Source: Chitinophaga polysaccharea
GTDB taxonomy: Bacteria > Bacteroidota > Bacteroidia > Chitinophagales > Chitinophagaceae
Direction: 5' to 3'
DNA: 64,000 bases
Assembly (NCBI RefSeq): GCF_007829335.1
Contig: NZ_VIWO01000011.1
Location: 1-64,000, forward strand
Shown: positions 15,405-24,118 of the stretch, piece after piece
Numbering within the stretch: position 1 is the first letter of the stretch
How the letters are laid out: the number at the start of each line of letters is the position of its first letter
Notes under the pieces: generated by a model
The model's database searches: none
What the model was told of the DNA's origin: nothing
Seen by the model: only the letters and a program-made list of their open reading frames with translations
Position numbers and translations under genes: made by a program

Positions 15405-17831
15405 ATGCTCAAAAGCTACTTTCTTACAGCACTTCGCTTCCTGAAAAAAAACAGGTCTTTCAGCTTTATCAATATATTCGGCCTGGCCATTGGCACGCTA
15501 TGTTGCCTGTATATCCTCCTGTATGTTCAGGAACAATACAGCTACGATCAGCACTACCAGGATGCAGCAAATATTTACCGGGTCAATACCCTGATGAAAC
15601 GGGCCGGAGAAACGCACCATACCGCTACCACTTCTCCCCCTATTGCCCCGGCACTAAAAAACGACTTCAGCGAAATACAGCAATATACCCGCATCGTCAT
15701 CCCCAAAGATGCCAACAAACACCTGTTGCATTACCAGGATAAGGCTATTTATATCTCAGATGCCGCGTATGTTGACTCCACCTTCTTCGAAATTTTCACT
15801 TATCATTTTATCAGTGGCCAACCCGCTACAGCCTTATCCGGACCGTATTCCATTGTGCTGTTAAAAAGTGTGGCAGAGAAATTATTTGGCGCCACAGATC
15901 CTACCGGGAAAATAGTACGGGTGGAAAATACCGATGGCATACACGATTTTAAAGTAGATGGCATCATAGATGAAAGCATGGGAAAATCGCATGTGCAGGC
16001 GCCCATTTTCTTTTCGATGAATAGTGGCGGCATTGGCGATTATGTGCGTACCAGCGATGCCTGGGCAACCAACAACTTTGTGGCTTCTTATGTGAAACTC
16101 GCCCCACATAGCAATGTTACCGCATTGGAAAAGAAGCTCCCGGCCTTTCTACAGCAACATGGCGCAGAACAACTAAAGCATACCGGCATGGAAAAATCCC
16201 TGGTGCTGCAACCGGTAAAGGAGGTACATACCAGCACCGACTTTGAACTGGGACTGGGCAAAACAGTGAGCCCACGCTTCCTGTACCTGCTGTTATTGAT
16301 TGCTGCGTTGATACAGCTGATTGCCTGTATCAACTTTATGAACCTGTCTACCGCCCGCGCTTCCAAAAGGGCAAAAGAAGTAGGCATCCGCAAAGTGATG
16401 GGTGCCAAACGCAACAACCTGGTGCAGCAATTCCTGGGAGAATCACTTCTGCTCTCCGCCCTGGGCGTATTGATTGCCCTCCCGCTCCTGGCCCTGGCCG
16501 TTCCCTGGCTCAACTTACTTACACAAGCTACGGTACAGCTGTCTTTCCTCACCGATTACCGGTTATGGACTATCATCATACTTCTCATCGTGACAACAGG
16601 CCTCATCGCCGGCAGCTACCCTGCTTTTTATCTCTCTGCCTTCAACAGCACCAAAGTGCTGAAAGGCAATTTTACGAACCGGGTGTCTGCATCGGGAATA
16701 CGCCGTATACTGGTAGTATTCCAGTTTTCGCTGGCTATTGTATTGATTACCGGCATCGTTATCATCTACAGCCAGCTGAATTATATCAGGCAAAAAGACC
16801 TGGGTTTTGAGAAAGATCAGCAACTGGTACTCAGCTTCCATACACCCGATGCCCGGAATAAAATGAGTGGACTGGCTGCCGCATTGAGACAGCTCCCCGA
16901 AATAAAAGCCGTAGGCTTGTCTAACAACTATCCCAGCCAGTTTGTATTCAACGATATACACCTGCGTACGGCCAACAATAGTGGCGATGGCATGGTAGAT
17001 GTGCAGTTCATGCTCACCGACGAACATTTTGCACCGTCTATGGGCATACAGATCGTGGGCGGCAGGGATTTTCTCCCCTCCGATTCCGGCCGGGTGCTGA
17101 TCAATGAAACGATGGCCCGCAAACTGGGACTCACCCCCGAAACTGCAACCGGACAGCTGCTTTACACGCAACCAGCCGACCAGAGCGCGCCTACCAGCAT
17201 TGAAATTGCCGGGGTGATGAAAGACTTTAATTACAATTCCCTGCACGACAATGTGCGGCCGTTTATGATCCTGTTTGATACACAGGTATCTGACTATACT
17301 TACATGATCGTTAACAGCAGCAGTAAAAGCTATGCTGCCCTGCTCAGCAAGATGGCAGGCGTATGGAAAAGCTACCTGCCGGAAGTGCCGTTTGAATATA
17401 TTTTCCTGGATCAGGCGGTACAAAAGCAATACGATACAGAAGTAACCCTCTCCCGCATCATTAATTATTTCACTATTATCGCTATCCTCATTTCCTGCCT
17501 GGGATTATTTGGCCTGGCAGCTTTCAGCGCCGAACAGCGAAGGAAGGAGATCGGTATCCGGAAAGCGTTGGGCGCCAGCGTGAGCGGTATCGTACAATTG
17601 CTGTCGGGCGATTTCCTGAAGCTGGTATTGATCGCCGTGACCATCGCTACACCTATTGCCTGGTATGCCATGGATAAATGGTTGTCGGCCTACGCATACA
17701 GAGTTGACCTGCAATGGTGGATGTTTGCCGGCTCGGGGCTGCTTGCCTTGGTAATAGCGTTGTTTACGGTAAGTTACCAGGCTATCCGGGCGGCGCTGGT
17801 AAATCCTGTTAAGAGTTTGCGAACAGAATAA
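15405..17831 (+). CDS. FtsX/MacB-type ABC transporter permease 2
   Basis: 808 residues from MLKSYFLTALRFLKKNRSFSFINIFGLAIGTLCCLYILLYV; the frame is open 9 codons upstream, but this ATG matches the starts of its paralogues. It has the same double periplasmic-core plus double-FtsX layout: IQLIACINFMNLSTARASKRAKEVGIRKVMGA in the middle and RRKEIGIRKALGASVSGIVQLLSGDFLKLVLIA at the end. Carries the shared upstream motif at 15296. Converges on the small gene at 17839 with 7 nt between. Confidence 0.9.
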   Translation: MLKSYFLTALRFLKKNRSFSFINIFGLAIGTLCCLYILLYVQEQYSYDQHYQDAANIYRVNTLMKRAGETHHTATTSPPIAPALKNDFSEIQQYTRIVIPKDANKHLLHYQDKAIYISDAAYVDSTFFEIFTYHFISGQPATALSGPYSIVLLKSVAEKLFGATDPTGKIVRVENTDGIHDFKVDGIIDESMGKSHVQAPIFFSMNSGGIGDYVRTSDAWATNNFVASYVKLAPHSNVTALEKKLPAFLQQHGAEQLKHTGMEKSLVLQPVKEVHTSTDFELGLGKTVSPRFLYLLLLIAALIQLIACINFMNLSTARASKRAKEVGIRKVMGAKRNNLVQQFLGESLLLSALGVLIALPLLALAVPWLNLLTQATVQLSFLTDYRLWTIIILLIVTTGLIAGSYPAFYLSAFNSTKVLKGNFTNRVSASGIRRILVVFQFSLAIVLITGIVIIYSQLNYIRQKDLGFEKDQQLVLSFHTPDARNKMSGLAAALRQLPEIKAVGLSNNYPSQFVFNDIHLRTANNSGDGMVDVQFMLTDEHFAPSMGIQIVGGRDFLPSDSGRVLINETMARKLGLTPETATGQLLYTQPADQSAPTSIEIAGVMKDFNYNSLHDNVRPFMILFDTQVSDYTYMIVNSSSKSYAALLSKMAGVWKSYLPEVPFEYIFLDQAVQKQYDTEVTLSRIINYFTIIAILISCLGLFGLAAFSAEQRRKEIGIRKALGASVSGIVQLLSGDFLKLVLIAVTIATPIAWYAMDKWLSAYAYRVDLQWWMFAGSGLLALVIALFTVSYQAIRAALVNPVKSLRTE

Positions 17832-17838
17832 CGGTTGC

Positions 17839-18318
17839 TCAATCTTCCGCCAGCTGCCGGAGCTGCCGTTCATAGTCGTACTGTAAGTCTTCATGCTGGG
17901 CGGCCACCACTTTCTTAATCTTCTTCAGCTGTTGCTCGAAGAGGTTATGTAATTGAATACTGTAGGAAGATAATAACCCGGATTGTTTCATTTTGGTACA
18001 GAAATAGATCAACAGCTCAGCTTCCGCCTGTTTAGAGCCTGTATAACGTATGTGCTTATTCGTTATACGCAGTATCTTACGCAGGCGCTTTTTCGCATGA
18101 TATAATTTGTCATTGGCGATCTCGGCAAACCCGTTATCTATCTCTTCTTTCACCGCGGTAATATATCCTTCTTCGTTATGTGCTTCAAACAGGAGGTAGG
18201 TCAGCAGCTCTTTGTTATCGTTTTTATACTTGGCCAGCCGTAGGCACAACGCCGCCAGTTCGGCAGGCGCGAGTACAGATAATTCTTTCTTTATTTCGCT
18301 GATAGAAGCAGCCTTCAT
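17839..18318 (-). CDS. Hypothetical helical protein
   Basis: 159 residues, almost entirely helical and charged: SISEIKKELSVLAPAELAALCLRLAKYKNDNKELLTYLLFEAHNEEGYITAVKEEIDNGFAEI... The K-E-L-x-x-Y-L-L-F-E-A-H-N-E block looks conserved. I recall no named family, though it resembles Bacteroidota-specific hypothetical proteins. No signal or membrane segment. It sits 31 nt downstream of the AI-2E-family gene on the same strand and may be co-transcribed. Confidence 0.65.
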   Translation of the reverse strand: MKAASISEIKKELSVLAPAELAALCLRLAKYKNDNKELLTYLLFEAHNEEGYITAVKEEIDNGFAEIANDKLYHAKKRLRKILRITNKHIRYTGSKQAEAELLIYFCTKMKQSGLLSSYSIQLHNLFEQQLKKIKKVVAAQHEDLQYDYERQLRQLAED

Positions 18319-18349
18319 AATAAACCGGATAAGGAGGCAAAGTTACTAT

Positions 18350-19429
18350 CTATTCTCCAGCCCGCGCACTGTCTTTACGCGCCAGCCATGAATTGAAGAT
18401 GGTATAGAATACCGCTACAATGATAGCGCCTTTAAACATGCCCGTAAATCCCCATGCTGCTACGCCGCCAATAACGCCTATAAACAGTACCAGGAAGGGC
18501 AGCTTGCCACTCCTGGCAATGAGGATGGGCTTTAATATCGCCTCCCCGATGAGGATGCCGCTGCCATAGATAATCAGGAAAACCGTCATGCCCGGATGTC
18601 CTTGCGTGGCCACCCAGATGGTGAGTGGCACCCAAACGATGAGCGGACCTATCTGTATCACTACCAGGAAAAATATCAGGGCTGCCAGTCCCAGCGCATA
18701 CGGAATACCGGCAATGGTAAGCCCTATCCAGGCTACAATAGCCGTTATAAACGCTGTGCCCATTACACCGATGGATACGCCTTTGATGGCCATGGTGGTG
18801 GCATTCAACAAGTCAGCTCCATCTTTGCGCCCCAGCAGGTGCTGCACCGTAGCGCGGATAGGCTTCACCGCTTTTTCCCCACTCACCAGGAAAAAGGCAG
18901 ATACAACAATACCGATGAGCAGCTGCACCGCGGCGCCTATGATGCCCGCTCCGCTGCTGATAATACGGTTTAATAACATCCGCACCTGGCTCTCGTGGCC
19001 ATTGAGCAAATCTTTAGGGCTGTCCTGCATCTGCTGCCAGATACTGCGGATATCACCACCTACATAAGGCATGTTGGCTGCCCATTCCGGCAAGGGGGGC
19101 AACCCATTTTCCCTGGCATCGCGGATCCAATGTATAGCCCCGCGCAGGTGCGCACTCATTTCTGCAATGATATAGGTGACCGGTAAGGCGATGACGGCCA
19201 TGACGGCAATAGCGTAAACGGTGGCCGCCAACTTCCTGCGACCGCCCATCCACCGGACCATACGCTCAAAAAAGCCATGAAAGGAAACAGAAAATATCAG
19301 GGCAAAGGTGAGTACCCCAAAAAAGAGACGCAGTACACTATAGAGTGCCAGCAGCAATGCCAGCAACAATAACAGCACCAGGATAGATTCAATCATACTT
19401 CTGGAACCAGGCCTCAGATAATTGTTCAT
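18350..19429 (-). CDS. AI-2E family transporter (PerM-like)
   Basis: 359 residues with about eight transmembrane helices. The N-terminal pair (IESILVLLLLLALLLALYSVLRLFFGVLTFALIFSVSF) and the C-terminal glycine-rich region (VVIQIGPLIVWVPLTIWVATQGHPGMTVFLIIYGSGILIGEAILKPILIARSGKLPFLVLFIGVIGGVAAWGFTGMFKGAIIVAVFYTIFNSW) carry the family signatures (G-x-G-P, P-x-L...LPxLVLFIGVIGG-x-x-x-G-x-x-G). Family members export small molecules or ions; the quorum-signal role is not general. Cytoplasmic membrane. Confidence 0.9.
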   Translation of the reverse strand: MNNYLRPGSRSMIESILVLLLLLALLLALYSVLRLFFGVLTFALIFSVSFHGFFERMVRWMGGRRKLAATVYAIAVMAVIALPVTYIIAEMSAHLRGAIHWIRDARENGLPPLPEWAANMPYVGGDIRSIWQQMQDSPKDLLNGHESQVRMLLNRIISSGAGIIGAAVQLLIGIVVSAFFLVSGEKAVKPIRATVQHLLGRKDGADLLNATTMAIKGVSIGVMGTAFITAIVAWIGLTIAGIPYALGLAALIFFLVVIQIGPLIVWVPLTIWVATQGHPGMTVFLIIYGSGILIGEAILKPILIARSGKLPFLVLFIGVIGGVAAWGFTGMFKGAIIVAVFYTIFNSWLARKDSARAGE

Positions 19430-19514
19430 ACGTTATATTTAAAGCTACATCATAAATATAACAAGAATCCGCCTTTAGTGTTGGCTAGTTTCATTGGATG
19501 CTAACGCCCCGATT

Positions 19515-19541
19515 CCGGACATATTTGTCCGGAAACGGACA
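19515..19541 (+). promoter_or_regulatory. Three half-sites of the TGT/ACA motif upstream of permease gene 3
   Basis: CCGGACA at 19515-19521, then TGTCCG at 19526 and CGGACA at 19536-19541. The core TGTCCGGAAACGGACA (19526-19541) is a perfect 6-bp inverted repeat around GAAA. The preceding CCGGACA also pairs with TGTCCGG across TATT. The GG box follows 53 nt later. Confidence 0.6.
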
Positions 19542-19593
19542 TCCTTCTCCATCGCTTGCCGGTTAAATGCCCATCAATCAAACATCCTATTTA

Positions 19594-19609
19594 TGGCAAC
19601 CTTCTTGTG
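19594..19609 (+). promoter_or_regulatory. Sigma-54-like -24 box TGGCAA
   Basis: TGGCAA-CCTTC-TTGT, the best -24/-12 match of the four permease genes, differing from consensus at two positions (C6 and the final C). The ATG follows at 19642. Confidence 0.5.
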
Positions 19610-19641
19610 CGTTCTTCTACAATTTACCAATTTGCTGATGT

Positions 19642-22041
19642 ATGCTGCAAAATTATCTGAAGATCGCCCTGCGTAACCTGAAGAAAGATAAATTTTACTC
19701 TTTTATTAACATTGTTGGTCTTGCATTAGCCACCACGGCTTTCCTGCTGATCATACACTATGCCCGGTTCGAATATAGCTACGAAAATGGCTATAAAAAT
19801 GCAGCCGATATCTACCGCATTACCTTACAGCTTTATAAAGATGCTGCTTTCATTGGTACCGATTGCGAAACACACCCCCCGCTGGGACCGTTACTGAAAC
19901 GGCAATTGCCGGAGGTGGCAGACTATGTGCGGGTAGAAAATATGGAAGAGGTGCCGGAGGTAAAAGCGGATGGTAAAATTTTCAAGATGAACCATGTGCT
20001 GGCAGCAGATCCTTCCCTGTTCACTATATTTAACTTCGACTTTATAGAAGGCAGTGCCGCCACTGCCCTGCAACAGGCTGGGCAAGCCGTATTAACTGAA
20101 ACCAGCGCCCGCCGCATGTTTGGCGGCCAATCTGCGATAGGTAAAACTATCATCGACGGAGAAATGGCGTATACGGTGTGTGCCGTTGTTAAAGATATAG
20201 CACCCAATACCCACCTGAAATTCGATCTGCTGTTTTCTTTCTCCTCGCTCACTGCCCGGGGACTGAACCTGGATACCTGGAACGCCAATAACAACTATAC
20301 TTACGTACAGCTGATGCCACACGCCAGCCTGGCGGCCTTCAATGATAAACTCCGGCAAATTGCCCGGGAGAAATTGAAAAAGGATATTTACATAGCAGAA
20401 CCCATTCGCGACATTCATCTACACTCTCATAAATCCTTTGAGCCAGAAGAAAATGGCGACGTCAGAACGGTGCAGTTTATGCTCGCCGTAGCAGTATTGA
20501 TACTGGTGGTAGGCGCTGTTAACTACATTAATCTCACTACCGCCCGCGCCTCCGACCGGTCGCGCGAAACCGGTATGCGTAAAGCCCTGGGATCATCCAG
20601 GACGTCGCTGATTAAACAGTTCATGACAGAAACGGTGCTGACAAATACCCTCGCCACCGGGCTGGCGCTTATCTTCATACAACTGTTATTGCCGGTATAT
20701 ACGAGGCTCACGGGCCAGCCGGTTACGCATTACTTTTTCCATTCCGCCCTGTCCTGGTGGATAATTGCAGCCTTGTTCCTGCTCAATTGCTTGCTGGCAG
20801 GCCTCTATCCAGCCCTGGTCCTCTCCCGTGTTAAGCCGGTGAGCATTACCCGGAAAACTACCACAGCTTCGGGAAACGCCACATTCAGGAAGGTACTGGT
20901 GGTCGGACAATTTGCCGCCGCACTCATGGTGCTTTCCGCCTCCGGCATCATTTTCCAACAGCTGTCGTTCATGCAGCAGCAGGATCTGGGGCTCAATACC
21001 TCGCAGATATTGGTACTCCGCTCCCCGCATGGAGAGGGCAAATCCATTGATTCGATCCGGCGACTGCAAAGCCAGGGATTTATAAGCCAGGTACGGCAAC
21101 TCTCCCAGGTAGAACATGTCAGCACCTCCGAATCATTGCCGGGTGTGAGCCTGCACGAACTGAGCACATTCAACAACATTAAACGTTATGAATCCGGCGA
21201 AGGCAATGGTTACAATTTCTATTGTTATTCCATCGATGCCGATTTCCTTCCGCTAATGAATATTAAATTATTGGCAGGGCATAATTTCAGGGCGGGGCAA
21301 TCTAATCTGAACGAATTAATACTGAATAAAGAAGCGTGCCGGTTGCTGGGCTTTAGTAACCCCCAAGAGGCCCTGGGTAAGAAAGTGACCCTGGCCTTTC
21401 ACGAACAGCCGTATAGTACGGTCGTAGGCGTGATAGATAATTATCACCAGCAGTCGTTAAAAGGGGCCATACTTCCTATGATGCATTGGTACGACGAAAG
21501 CAGGGGCTCCTTCTTTTCTGTTAAATTGCAAACCCGCGATATCCGGCAAACCCTTGCTAAAATTGAATCCTACTGGGAAACACAGTATCCTGGCTATCCT
21601 TTCGAATATCATTTTCTCGACCAGCTGTATGACCAGCAATACAAGGCTGATCAACAGTTTGGCACATTGATACGCATTTTTTCATTATTTACTTTACTCA
21701 TTACCTGCCTGGGTATATTGGGGCTTACCGCGTATAACATCAGTCGCCGCAGCAAAGAAATAGGTATCCGTAAAGTACTGGGGGCGTCGGTAACCAGTAT
21801 TGTAGGTTTGTTATCGGGAGATTTTGTAAAACTGGTAGCTATTGCTGTAGCAATTTCCACCCCATTAACCTGGTATATCATGAGCCGCTGGTTGCAGGGA
21901 TTTGCGTTTCGCACACAAATACAATGGTGGTTATTTGCTATATCAGGCTTGCTCACCATGGCCATTGCCCTAACAACGGTGGGTTTACAGTCGGTAAAAG
22001 CAGCCCTGGCCAATCCTGTGAAGTCGCTGAAATCGGAATAA
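19642..22041 (+). CDS. FtsX/MacB-type ABC transporter permease 3
   Basis: 799 residues beginning MLQNYLKIALRNLKKDKFYSFINIVGLALATTAFLLIIHYARFEYSY. It is the most divergent of the four: the middle block is VVGAVNYINLTTARASDRSRETGMRKALGSSRTSLIKQFMTETVL instead of ACINFMNL. The C-terminal block is typical (SRRSKEIGIRKVLGASVTSIVGLLSGDFVKLVAIAVAIST). Same topology as its neighbours. Upstream motif at 19515-19541. Converges on 22051 with 9 nt between stops. Confidence 0.9.
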   Translation: MLQNYLKIALRNLKKDKFYSFINIVGLALATTAFLLIIHYARFEYSYENGYKNAADIYRITLQLYKDAAFIGTDCETHPPLGPLLKRQLPEVADYVRVENMEEVPEVKADGKIFKMNHVLAADPSLFTIFNFDFIEGSAATALQQAGQAVLTETSARRMFGGQSAIGKTIIDGEMAYTVCAVVKDIAPNTHLKFDLLFSFSSLTARGLNLDTWNANNNYTYVQLMPHASLAAFNDKLRQIAREKLKKDIYIAEPIRDIHLHSHKSFEPEENGDVRTVQFMLAVAVLILVVGAVNYINLTTARASDRSRETGMRKALGSSRTSLIKQFMTETVLTNTLATGLALIFIQLLLPVYTRLTGQPVTHYFFHSALSWWIIAALFLLNCLLAGLYPALVLSRVKPVSITRKTTTASGNATFRKVLVVGQFAAALMVLSASGIIFQQLSFMQQQDLGLNTSQILVLRSPHGEGKSIDSIRRLQSQGFISQVRQLSQVEHVSTSESLPGVSLHELSTFNNIKRYESGEGNGYNFYCYSIDADFLPLMNIKLLAGHNFRAGQSNLNELILNKEACRLLGFSNPQEALGKKVTLAFHEQPYSTVVGVIDNYHQQSLKGAILPMMHWYDESRGSFFSVKLQTRDIRQTLAKIESYWETQYPGYPFEYHFLDQLYDQQYKADQQFGTLIRIFSLFTLLITCLGILGLTAYNISRRSKEIGIRKVLGASVTSIVGLLSGDFVKLVAIAVAISTPLTWYIMSRWLQGFAFRTQIQWWLFAISGLLTMAIALTTVGLQSVKAALANPVKSLKSE

Positions 22042-22050
22042 TGGGAACGC

Positions 22051-22434
22051 TTATACGGATTGCAGCGATAAGCGCATAAATTGCAACACCTCGTCATTTA
22101 CATCTTCCGGCAACATCATCCGGAAATGGTGGTTGAACTGGTGTGCATCACCGGGCACCTGGGCAATTTTAGTAAAACACAGGTTGTCCGGGTGGGGTGT
22201 TTCAAACGGAAATACTACGTTGATGAACGCCTTTCCCAGCTGGTTTACCCAGGCCACCCGGCGGTCGCCAATACCAATACCGATCATCGATTTGGCAGGA
22301 TATAAATATACCTCACCCAGCTGCTGGTATTGTTGCAGGAAATGCCGCAACAGTGACAACGCCTGTTCAGATTTTCCGGCAAGAAAAGCGGTCAGTAAGG
22401 GATCATGGGTGGTATCCAGCAAAGAGGAGGACAT
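22051..22434 (-). CDS. DUF5655/DUF1801-like small protein
   Basis: 127 residues. LLTAFLAGKSEQALSLLRHFLQQYQQLGEVYLYPAKSMIGIGIGDRRVAWVNQLGKAFINVVFPFETP is reminiscent of the small phosphorylation-related DUF5655/DUF1801 fold: a helix, then K-S-M-I-x-I-x-x-x-x-R-x-A-W-V, then a beta strand. The C-terminal part (DNLCFTKIAQVPGDAHQFNHHFRMMLPEDVNDEVLQFMRLSL) also fits that family. The assignment is tentative. Cytoplasmic, monocistronic. Confidence 0.5.
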   Translation of the reverse strand: MSSSLLDTTHDPLLTAFLAGKSEQALSLLRHFLQQYQQLGEVYLYPAKSMIGIGIGDRRVAWVNQLGKAFINVVFPFETPHPDNLCFTKIAQVPGDAHQFNHHFRMMLPEDVNDEVLQFMRLSLQSV

Positions 22435-22478
22435 GCGTTTCTTTTTACCGGCTAAGGTAGCATATTATCGGTTTTCGG

Positions 22479-23054
22479 CTACAACGTTTTCAGCCATTCA
22501 TCTATCGTGGTCACTTCGGCCTGCCTCACAAATACTTTAGTCATCAATAGCTGATGTACTTCAGCGTCCGTATCACCGCAACCGTCAGACAATACGGTAA
22601 GCTGATAGTCTTTATCTCCCGCTTCCCTTAAAGTACTGAGTACTACGCCACTGGTGGAGTAACCTGCCAATACCAGCCGCTCTACCTGCTGCGCTTTCAG
22701 TATGGTGTCCAGGTCGCTACCTGCGAAGGCGCTGTAACGCTTCTTGGCGATGATCGTTTCGCCTGGCAATGGCGCTACTGCCGGATGGATAGCAGTACCT
22801 TCGTCGCCCTCAATAAAAAGACCCGTTTTTTTCACATAGCCCATCGCGATATTCTTTTGATTGACTTCCGGGTAACCGGGTCTGAACATGAGTCCAACGT
22901 AGATAACTGGTATACCGGCTTTCCTGGCACCGGCTATCGAACGGGCCACATTGTCCAGCAGCGCGGTGGGATCCGCCAGTCTTTCCATCATCTTACGCTG
23001 AAAATCCATTACCAGCAGCGCAGTGTGCTGTTGCTTCTGTGCAGTCATATCCAT
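22479..23054 (-). CDS. Isochorismatase-family hydrolase lacking the usual cysteine
   Basis: 191 residues. The opening ALLVMDFQRKMMERL supplies the catalytic Asp, and IIAKKRYSAFAGSDLDTIL supplies the catalytic Lys region. The third block, RLVLAGYSTSGVVLSTLREAGDKDYQLTVLSDGCGDTD, has Val where nicotinamidase-like cysteine hydrolases have the nucleophilic Cys (TD-x-C-V-x-ST). Cys-less members exist (true isochorismatases act without it), so the protein may hydrolyse a vinyl ether or a different bond, or bind only. It lies 25 nt after the MarR gene on the same strand, which suggests a regulated pair. Confidence 0.85.
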   Translation of the reverse strand: MDMTAQKQQHTALLVMDFQRKMMERLADPTALLDNVARSIAGARKAGIPVIYVGLMFRPGYPEVNQKNIAMGYVKKTGLFIEGDEGTAIHPAVAPLPGETIIAKKRYSAFAGSDLDTILKAQQVERLVLAGYSTSGVVLSTLREAGDKDYQLTVLSDGCGDTDAEVHQLLMTKVFVRQAEVTTIDEWLKTL

Positions 23055-23079
23055 ATGTTTAGGTTGTTATACACGCTTG

Positions 23080-23514
23080 CTATAATTCCGGTATGTCGCT
23101 CAACAGCTCCAGCGCTTCCCGGATCAGTTTCTTTTCCCTGCTGTTATATTTATCTCTAATCACCCCTGCCAGCCATTCCTCTCTCTCCAGCCTGCTGTCG
23201 TTGATCATCTGCCATCCTTTTTTGGTAAGGGTTACCCAGGTTTTCCGTTTATCTTCCTGCGCCGTTTTCCGGTCAATATATCCTAATCCCTCCAACCGCT
23301 TCAATATCTGCGACATAAACTGGGAAGATATATCCAGCTGGGCGCCCAGCTCTGAAGGATATATGGCTTTATGATTCATCAGGATGCTCATCACGTTTTT
23401 TTCCGCGATCGACAGCGAGCCGGGATTACTCATTTCCCGCCGCAGGCGTTTATTCATCCTTGTTATCAGATGCCGTAAGGCATGGGCAATAGCCCGGTCT
23501 TCTTTTGTTGTCAT
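23080..23514 (-). CDS. MarR-family regulator
   Basis: 144 residues from MTTKEDRAIAHALRHLITRMNKRLRR; an upstream TTG at 23523 would lie too close to the -7 box. The winged helix is MSILMNHKAIYPSELGAQLDISSQFMSQILKRLEGLGYIDRKTAQEDKRKTWVTLTKKGWQMI: the S-x-L-x-x-L-x-I-S-x-x-F-x-S-Q-x-L-K-R-L-E helix and the D-x-R wing. First gene of the MarR-isochorismatase pair. A palindrome overlaps its promoter, so autorepression is likely. Confidence 0.9.
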   Translation of the reverse strand: MTTKEDRAIAHALRHLITRMNKRLRREMSNPGSLSIAEKNVMSILMNHKAIYPSELGAQLDISSQFMSQILKRLEGLGYIDRKTAQEDKRKTWVTLTKKGWQMINDSRLEREEWLAGVIRDKYNSREKKLIREALELLSDIPEL

Positions 23515-23526
23515 AATTAACAAATA

Positions 23527-23565
23527 AACTTTGCAAAGTTACTTTGGTATTTTATAAAAACCAAA
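23527..23565 (-). promoter_or_regulatory. MarR promoter with overlapping palindromic operator
   Basis: Minus strand: TTTG (plus 23562-23565), 20 nt, TAACTTTG (plus 23534-23541), a textbook Bacteroidota promoter. The 14-bp perfect palindrome AACTTTGCAAAGTT (23527-23540) covers the -7 box, where a bound MarR dimer would block initiation. The leader to the ATG at 23514 is only about 13 nt. Confidence 0.75.
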
Positions 23566-23640
23566 TCGCTGCTGTTTACTTTCGGTATCATCACGTACCT
23601 TAAATACTTGTTTCCCCTACCCCAAAACAATACCCTGGTT

Positions 23641-24111
23641 ATGAAAAGTGTAAAAATATTTGAGTACATCGACTACCTGGATTGCTTTGTTGTGCACCCG
23701 GCGTACAAGGCTATTGCCGACCAACTGGGCCTGGCGGAATGGAACCAGGTAACCTGGATAGGACGGTATTTCTTATGTGATCATGAAAAAGGCGCGCTGT
23801 GGTTCGATAACTGGGAGTTACGGGAACAGCTGCGTGAAAAGGCAGCTGAGGTGGGACTCGACGCCCAGGATCTGCTGATCATTGACCCGGAAAAGTTCAA
23901 AAATAAAACCGTGGATCCCTGCCATACACCGGAAGAACGGAAGTTATTCTGGCGGGATGTATTCCGCTCGCTGGAATTGAGCATGGAATTATTGTTCAGC
24001 GAAGCCCGTAAAATCAACAAGGCCAGGGAGAGTCACGACAACTTCATTATCGACCTGGAACAGCGGATCGGCGCCCTGTCCAGGCGGAGCTACGTGGCGA
24101 GGATCTACTAA
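23641..24111 (+). CDS. Hypothetical protein
   Basis: 156 residues from MKSVKIFEYIDYLDCFVVHPAYKAIADQLGLAEWNQVTWIGRYFLCDHEKGALWFDNWELREQLREKAAEVGLDAQDLLIIDPEKF; an upstream ATG 11 codons earlier is less likely. Soluble and acidic with a long C-terminal helix. No family recognised. The pattern looks like a conserved Bacteroidota hypothetical protein. Single gene, convergent with permease gene 4 (7 nt between stops). Confidence 0.6.
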   Translation: MKSVKIFEYIDYLDCFVVHPAYKAIADQLGLAEWNQVTWIGRYFLCDHEKGALWFDNWELREQLREKAAEVGLDAQDLLIIDPEKFKNKTVDPCHTPEERKLFWRDVFRSLELSMELLFSEARKINKARESHDNFIIDLEQRIGALSRRSYVARIY

Positions 24112-24118
24112 AAGGAAA

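Noticed and set aside
15244..15444. Small gene upstream of permease gene 2
   Set aside because: It overlaps the regulatory motif and the permease start and has no recognisable features.
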